The notes under the pieces: model-generated | Told to the model about the DNA's origin: nothing | Database searches by the model: none | Seen by the model: only the letters and a program-made list of their open reading frames with translations | Translations under genes and position numbers: made by a program | DNA from: Alphaproteobacteria bacterium TMED93 | GTDB taxonomy: Bacteria > Pseudomonadota > Alphaproteobacteria > TMED109 | Length of the DNA: 18,746 nt | Direction: 5' to 3' | NCBI GenBank assembly: GCA_002171495.2 | Contig: NHEU02000030.1 | Span: forward strand, 15,051 to 33,796 | Shown: positions 15,938-18,746 of the stretch, in pieces | How positions within the stretch are numbered: the first letter of the stretch is position 1 | Layout: each line of letters begins with the position of its first letter

Positions 15938-17059
15938 ATGCTTAAATTCTCTAAATTTTTATTATTATTTTTATTTTCTGCTCTTTTAAATAATTACTCT
16001 TTTTCTCAAGAAACTATTAAAAAATGTAGAATAAATTCAAATAAACAAATTCTTGATTTTGTAAAAAAAGAATTAACCCCCTTTAAACAAGGAACTAATG
16101 ATGAGGGGCCTAGGCTTTCTAATGCTGATTTAAAACAATTAGAAATTAAACACTATTCAGAACAATTAAAAGACTCCAGAGAAATGAGGATGGATATACT
16201 TAGTTTTTCAACACTAAATGAGAATGATTTAGAAATTTTTAAAAAGTTTACATCTAAAATAAAGTTAGTATTAAGTGATTGCTCTGAAGTAGTTTTCTTT
16301 GGGGATACCTTGTTAGGAGCCTATGAATTGCCTTATGAGGATATGCTAAAAGCATTTACTTTAGCATCAAAGAATAATAATAATATTATTCTAAATTTTA
16401 TAAAAAATCAGGTTACTCCAAAACCAATCAATTTATATGATGGCATAAATATTTTAATGAATGATTTTGCTACACAACAAAATGTTATTATGGAACTTCT
16501 ATCAGAAGAGGTGAAAAATGTTTTCTTTGGTGATAATACAACTGTAGCAACTACAGATATTGCTGAGGCAAGATTATTAAGTTTTTCTTTACTTGGAGGT
16601 AAAATTTTAGATGCACAAAATAAACTATTATTTTTTATCTTACCTAAAACCTATAAAGCAGTAAAATCCTCTATAGGAACTTTAGTATTAGATATAGACG
16701 GTAATTTATATGAAATACCTAATCTTAACTACCTGCTAAGTGTAAATATATTAAGTGGGCTCGGTGTAAATACTAGAACATTAACTATGTCTGAAGTAGT
16801 TAGCAATTCAAGTTCTTGTAAAGTTGATATAGCAGGAAACTGGATGCATAAAATTAATGGCATAGAAAAAAGAGGCTGTCCTTTTAACTCGGTAGCAAAA
16901 AAAATGCTTTTAGAAGCGAACCATAAAAACTCTAGAGATTATGATACATACAGAGCAGTATTTGAAGAGATAGAAAATATTAATTTTAGTCCAAAAAAAG
17001 AAATTGACTCAGATAACTCTGAAATAGGAGGTCCAGCCTTAGGAACTTCTCCGAATTAA
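15938..17059 (+). CDS. Exported protein of unknown function with internal repeat and four cysteines
   Basis: I do not recognise this family. The 373-residue product starts with a classic signal peptide (MLKFSKFLLLFLFSALLNNY, cleavage likely near residue 23), so it is expected in the periplasm or outside. An in-frame TTG at 15914 would add eight polar residues before the signal and was not used. The mature part has exactly four cysteines (30, 115, 294, 314), compatible with two disulfides. Residues 108-146 and 184-222 align without gaps around VFFGD, with 13 of 39 identities, so the protein appears to hold a duplicated module. A DIDGNLYEIPNLN segment follows at 252-264. The C-terminus is acidic then Gly/Pro-rich. 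It follows the small membrane protein on the same strand and overlaps the end of the convergent amiC by four bases. Codon use is like the neighbours, so I see no sign of transfer. Confidence 0.85.
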   Translation: MLKFSKFLLLFLFSALLNNYSFSQETIKKCRINSNKQILDFVKKELTPFKQGTNDEGPRLSNADLKQLEIKHYSEQLKDSREMRMDILSFSTLNENDLEIFKKFTSKIKLVLSDCSEVVFFGDTLLGAYELPYEDMLKAFTLASKNNNNIILNFIKNQVTPKPINLYDGINILMNDFATQQNVIMELLSEEVKNVFFGDNTTVATTDIAEARLLSFSLLGGKILDAQNKLLFFILPKTYKAVKSSIGTLVLDIDGNLYEIPNLNYLLSVNILSGLGVNTRTLTMSEVVSNSSSCKVDIAGNWMHKINGIEKRGCPFNSVAKKMLLEANHKNSRDYDTYRAVFEEIENINFSPKKEIDSDNSEIGGPALGTSPN

Positions 17060-18180
17060 ATTTTAGACCTAGTTTTAACGTAATCAACAATTGCCTCAGA
17101 AAGAGCTTTTAAAACTCTGGCTCTAGATTTTTTATTACTCAGATATTTAGCATCTTTAGGATTAGATAAGAAGCCTAATTCTACCAAAACAGATGGAATA
17201 TCAGGTGACTTTAATACTGCAAAGCCTGCCTGCCTATGTGGCCTTCTTAATGACCTATATCCATTTTTTCTAACTTTATTAACATATATTTCTGCAAATG
17301 ATGCAGATGCATTTTTAGTATCTCTTCTTTGTAAATCCAATAATATCGAAAATACTTCATTATCTACTTCTTTATCAATTCCTGCAATTAAGTCTACTTT
17401 ATTTTCTCTTTCTGCCAACATTGCTGTTACTTTATCAGAAGCCTTATCTGAAAGTGTATAAATAGACGTTCCTCTAGTTGATTTTTTTTTAACACTATCT
17501 ACATGTATCGATATGAATAAATCACTGCTATTTTTTTTTGCTATATTTCTTCTTTTTCTTAAGGATACAAACTCATCTTTGTTTCTTGTTAAAAATACTT
17601 TGTAACCTTTTTTTTCTAACAAGCCTTTAAGTTCTTTAGCTGCTAAAAGCGTTATATCTTTTTCTCTATAACTGTATCTTACTGCTCCTGGATCTAATCC
17701 TCCATGACCTGGATCAAGTGTAATAGTAAAAGTTTTTTTAATTTTTATATTATTATTTTTGCTGCTTTGCTTTATTAACTTATTTGAAAGCTTAATATCT
17801 AAAACTAATCTGAATAAATTATTTTCATCTTTTTTTAAGTAGAAGTTTTTATCTATAAATACTTTTCCTTTAAGGTCAAATACTAACCTTATAACCCCTT
17901 TTCCATTATTATTAATTCTAATTTTTTCAATTAATTTACTTTTTAAATCAAAACTCTTTCTACTTTCAGTTGCTTCTAAATCAATTACTAACCTTGGTTT
18001 ATTATCTAAAATAAATACCGAATAGGCAGTTTTATGAGTGAGATCTAGAACTATTCTAGTTGTAAGTTTATCAGGTTTATCAGAGGTTCTAATATTTTGA
18101 ATAATATTCTGCTTAGAATAAGAGTTGTTAAGTATTATAAAAGCTAATAAAGATAGTAAATATTTACATATATATTTCAT
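17056..18180 (-). CDS. amiC: AmiC-type N-acetylmuramoyl-L-alanine amidase with AMIN domain
   Basis: This periplasmic zinc amidase cleaves the bond between N-acetylmuramic acid and the peptide stem and helps daughter cells separate. The 374-residue protein has a signal peptide (residues 1-22), an AMIN domain at about 28-130 (RIVLDLTHKTAYSVFILDN and similar beta strands) that targets amidases to peptidoglycan at the septum, and an Amidase_3 domain from 150 onward. Zinc ligands are His159 (LDPGHGG), Glu173 (REKDI) and His226 (SIHVDS); Glu334 (VELGFLSN) is the catalytic glutamate. Residues 242-300 (SDKASDKVTAMLAEREN and following) match the insertion that blocks the active site in EnvC/NlpD-regulated amidases. 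It is divergent from rne, a neighbourhood I recall from other alphaproteobacteria. All key residues are present. Confidence 0.95.
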   Translation of the reverse strand: MKYICKYLLSLLAFIILNNSYSKQNIIQNIRTSDKPDKLTTRIVLDLTHKTAYSVFILDNKPRLVIDLEATESRKSFDLKSKLIEKIRINNNGKGVIRLVFDLKGKVFIDKNFYLKKDENNLFRLVLDIKLSNKLIKQSSKNNNIKIKKTFTITLDPGHGGLDPGAVRYSYREKDITLLAAKELKGLLEKKGYKVFLTRNKDEFVSLRKRRNIAKKNSSDLFISIHVDSVKKKSTRGTSIYTLSDKASDKVTAMLAERENKVDLIAGIDKEVDNEVFSILLDLQRRDTKNASASFAEIYVNKVRKNGYRSLRRPHRQAGFAVLKSPDIPSVLVELGFLSNPKDAKYLSNKKSRARVLKALSEAIVDYVKTRSKI

Positions 18181-18229
18181 TAGAATAAATATTAATATAT
18201 ATTATGTTTTGTAAATAGCATTTATTTAG

Positions 18230-18235
18230 TATACT
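18230..18235 (+). promoter_or_regulatory. Possible -10 box for rne
   Basis: TATACT matches 5 of 6 bases of the -10 consensus and lies about 90 bases before the rne start. The best upstream partner, TTGTAA (18209-18214), is only 15 bases away and matches 4/6. It would give a leader of roughly 80 bases holding the hairpin at 18260-18280. Confidence 0.22.
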
Positions 18236-18259
18236 TATCTTACAAAAACAAAAAGGAAT

Positions 18260-18280
18260 TTCTAAATTTTTAATTTAGAA
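18260..18280 (+). promoter_or_regulatory. AT hairpin in the rne leader
   Basis: TTCTAAATT and AATTTAGAA form perfect 9-base arms around a TTT loop, 45 bases before the rne ATG. Two further A-T pairs can form beyond a T-T mismatch. There is no T-run after it, so it does not look like a terminator. In E. coli, RNase E controls its own mRNA through hairpins in the long rne leader; a similar role here is only an inference. Confidence 0.4.
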
Positions 18281-18324
18281 TTTATATAAGTTTATGAATT
18301 TATTACATTGGAGTTTTATAGAAA

Positions 18325-18746
18325 ATGAAAAAAAGCATTTTAGTAGATGCTGCTCATTCAGAGGAAACAAGGGTTTTAGTCTTATCAGAAAATATTATAG
18401 AGGAATTAGATTTTGAAAGTACTACAAAAGTACAACATAAAGGAAATATTTATCTTGCTAAGGTATCAAGAGTAGAACCCTCACTTAGAGCAGCATTCGT
18501 AGATTATGGAAATGAAAGGCATGGTTTTTTACCTTTTAGTGAAATACATCCTGATTATTTTCAAATACCAGTTTCAGACAAAGAAAAGCTAATTGAAAGT
18601 ACCTTAAAAAAAAATACTATAAATAAAGAAATAGAAAGTGATTTAAGTACAAAAAAAAAATCAAAAAATGAAAAAAATGAAAATGATGAAGAAGAAGTTT
18701 CATTTAACGAACAGTTAAACCTTAAACAGGCAAGTATAAGAAGGAG
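18325..18746 (+). CDS. rne: Rne, ribonuclease E/G (5' part)
   Basis: RNase E is the endonuclease that starts mRNA decay and processes rRNA and tRNA precursors. The 140 codons present are open to the end of the window. They begin MKKSILVDAAHSEETRVLVL and continue with ELDFES, then KGNIYLAKVSRVEPSLRAAF and VDYGNERHGFLPFSEIHPDY, which are the N-terminal RNase H-like start and the S1 RNA-binding domain of the RNase E/G family. From about residue 85 the S1 domain is interrupted by a Lys/Glu/Asn/Asp-rich low-complexity stretch (to about 130), as in alphaproteobacterial RNase E, which favours RNase E over RNase G. GGAG at 18310-18313 is a ribosome-binding site with a rather long 11-base spacing. The catalytic Asp residues and the C-terminal scaffold lie outside. 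Confidence 0.94.
   Translation, partial: MKKSILVDAAHSEETRVLVLSENIIEELDFESTTKVQHKGNIYLAKVSRVEPSLRAAFVDYGNERHGFLPFSEIHPDYFQIPVSDKEKLIESTLKKNTINKEIESDLSTKKKSKNEKNENDEEEVSFNEQLNLKQASIRR

Noticed and set aside
18294..18416. A 40-codon ATG frame overlapping the rne start, a possible leader peptide.
   Set aside because: Its stop is deep inside rne, it has no conserved features, and it follows the hairpin without a ribosome-binding site of its own.
1..18746. Mobile elements, CRISPR arrays, tRNA or rRNA genes, attachment sites.
   Set aside because: No long direct or inverted repeats, spacer arrays, transposase or integrase motifs, or GC-rich structured RNA genes were seen; nearly all sequence is taken by housekeeping genes.

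Overview
The window is a compact, very AT-rich stretch of bacterial chromosome made of housekeeping genes. The families and their order point to an alphaproteobacterium: tolB-pal-cpoB-tilS-ftsH-folP-glmM, then serC-serA-hisZ-purA, then rpoH and an RluA-family pseudouridine synthase, with amiC divergent from rne. RpoH carries an alphaproteobacterial-type RpoH sequence, SerC is the Methanosarcina-like type common in that class, and the RNase E S1 domain starts a charged insertion typical of alphaproteobacteria. Low GC, gaps of 0 to 30 bases, stop/start overlaps and short proteins suggest a streamlined genome, such as a marine SAR11-like or AEGEAN-169/HIMB59-like lineage. That lineage is inferred from general recall, not from a search. 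The standard genetic code fits: TGA ends folP and glmM, and Trp uses TGG.

Layout. Positions 1-13862 hold twelve co-directional plus-strand genes. The first three (the end of tolB, then pal and cpoB) belong to the Tol-Pal envelope system. tilS (tRNA-Ile2 lysidine), ftsH (membrane protease), folP (folate), glmM (cell-wall amino sugar) and thiD (thiamine) follow with minimal spacing. A 62-base gap carries a possible promoter, and then come serC, serA, hisZ and purA (serine, histidine regulation, AMP). Convergent to purA, with a 4-base gap, is a minus-strand pair: the RluA-family synthase followed by rpoH. A 109-base divergent region separates that pair from two plus-strand genes that I cannot assign: a 93-residue single-pass membrane protein and a 373-residue exported protein with an internal repeat. 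The exported protein runs convergently into amiC with a 4-base overlap. A 144-base divergent region, including an AT hairpin, precedes the 5' part of rne, which leaves the window.

How the genes relate. Tol-Pal-CpoB, GlmM and AmiC all serve envelope building and constriction. FtsH and RpoH are linked in other proteobacteria because FtsH degrades sigma-32. SerC and SerA are consecutive steps of the phosphorylated serine pathway. No mobile element, CRISPR array, tRNA, rRNA or phage gene is visible, and no stretch over 300 bases lacks a gene. The least explained part is the two-gene block at 15628-17059. I see no clear sign of a new multi-gene system; the findings are mostly local oddities in otherwise ordinary genes.
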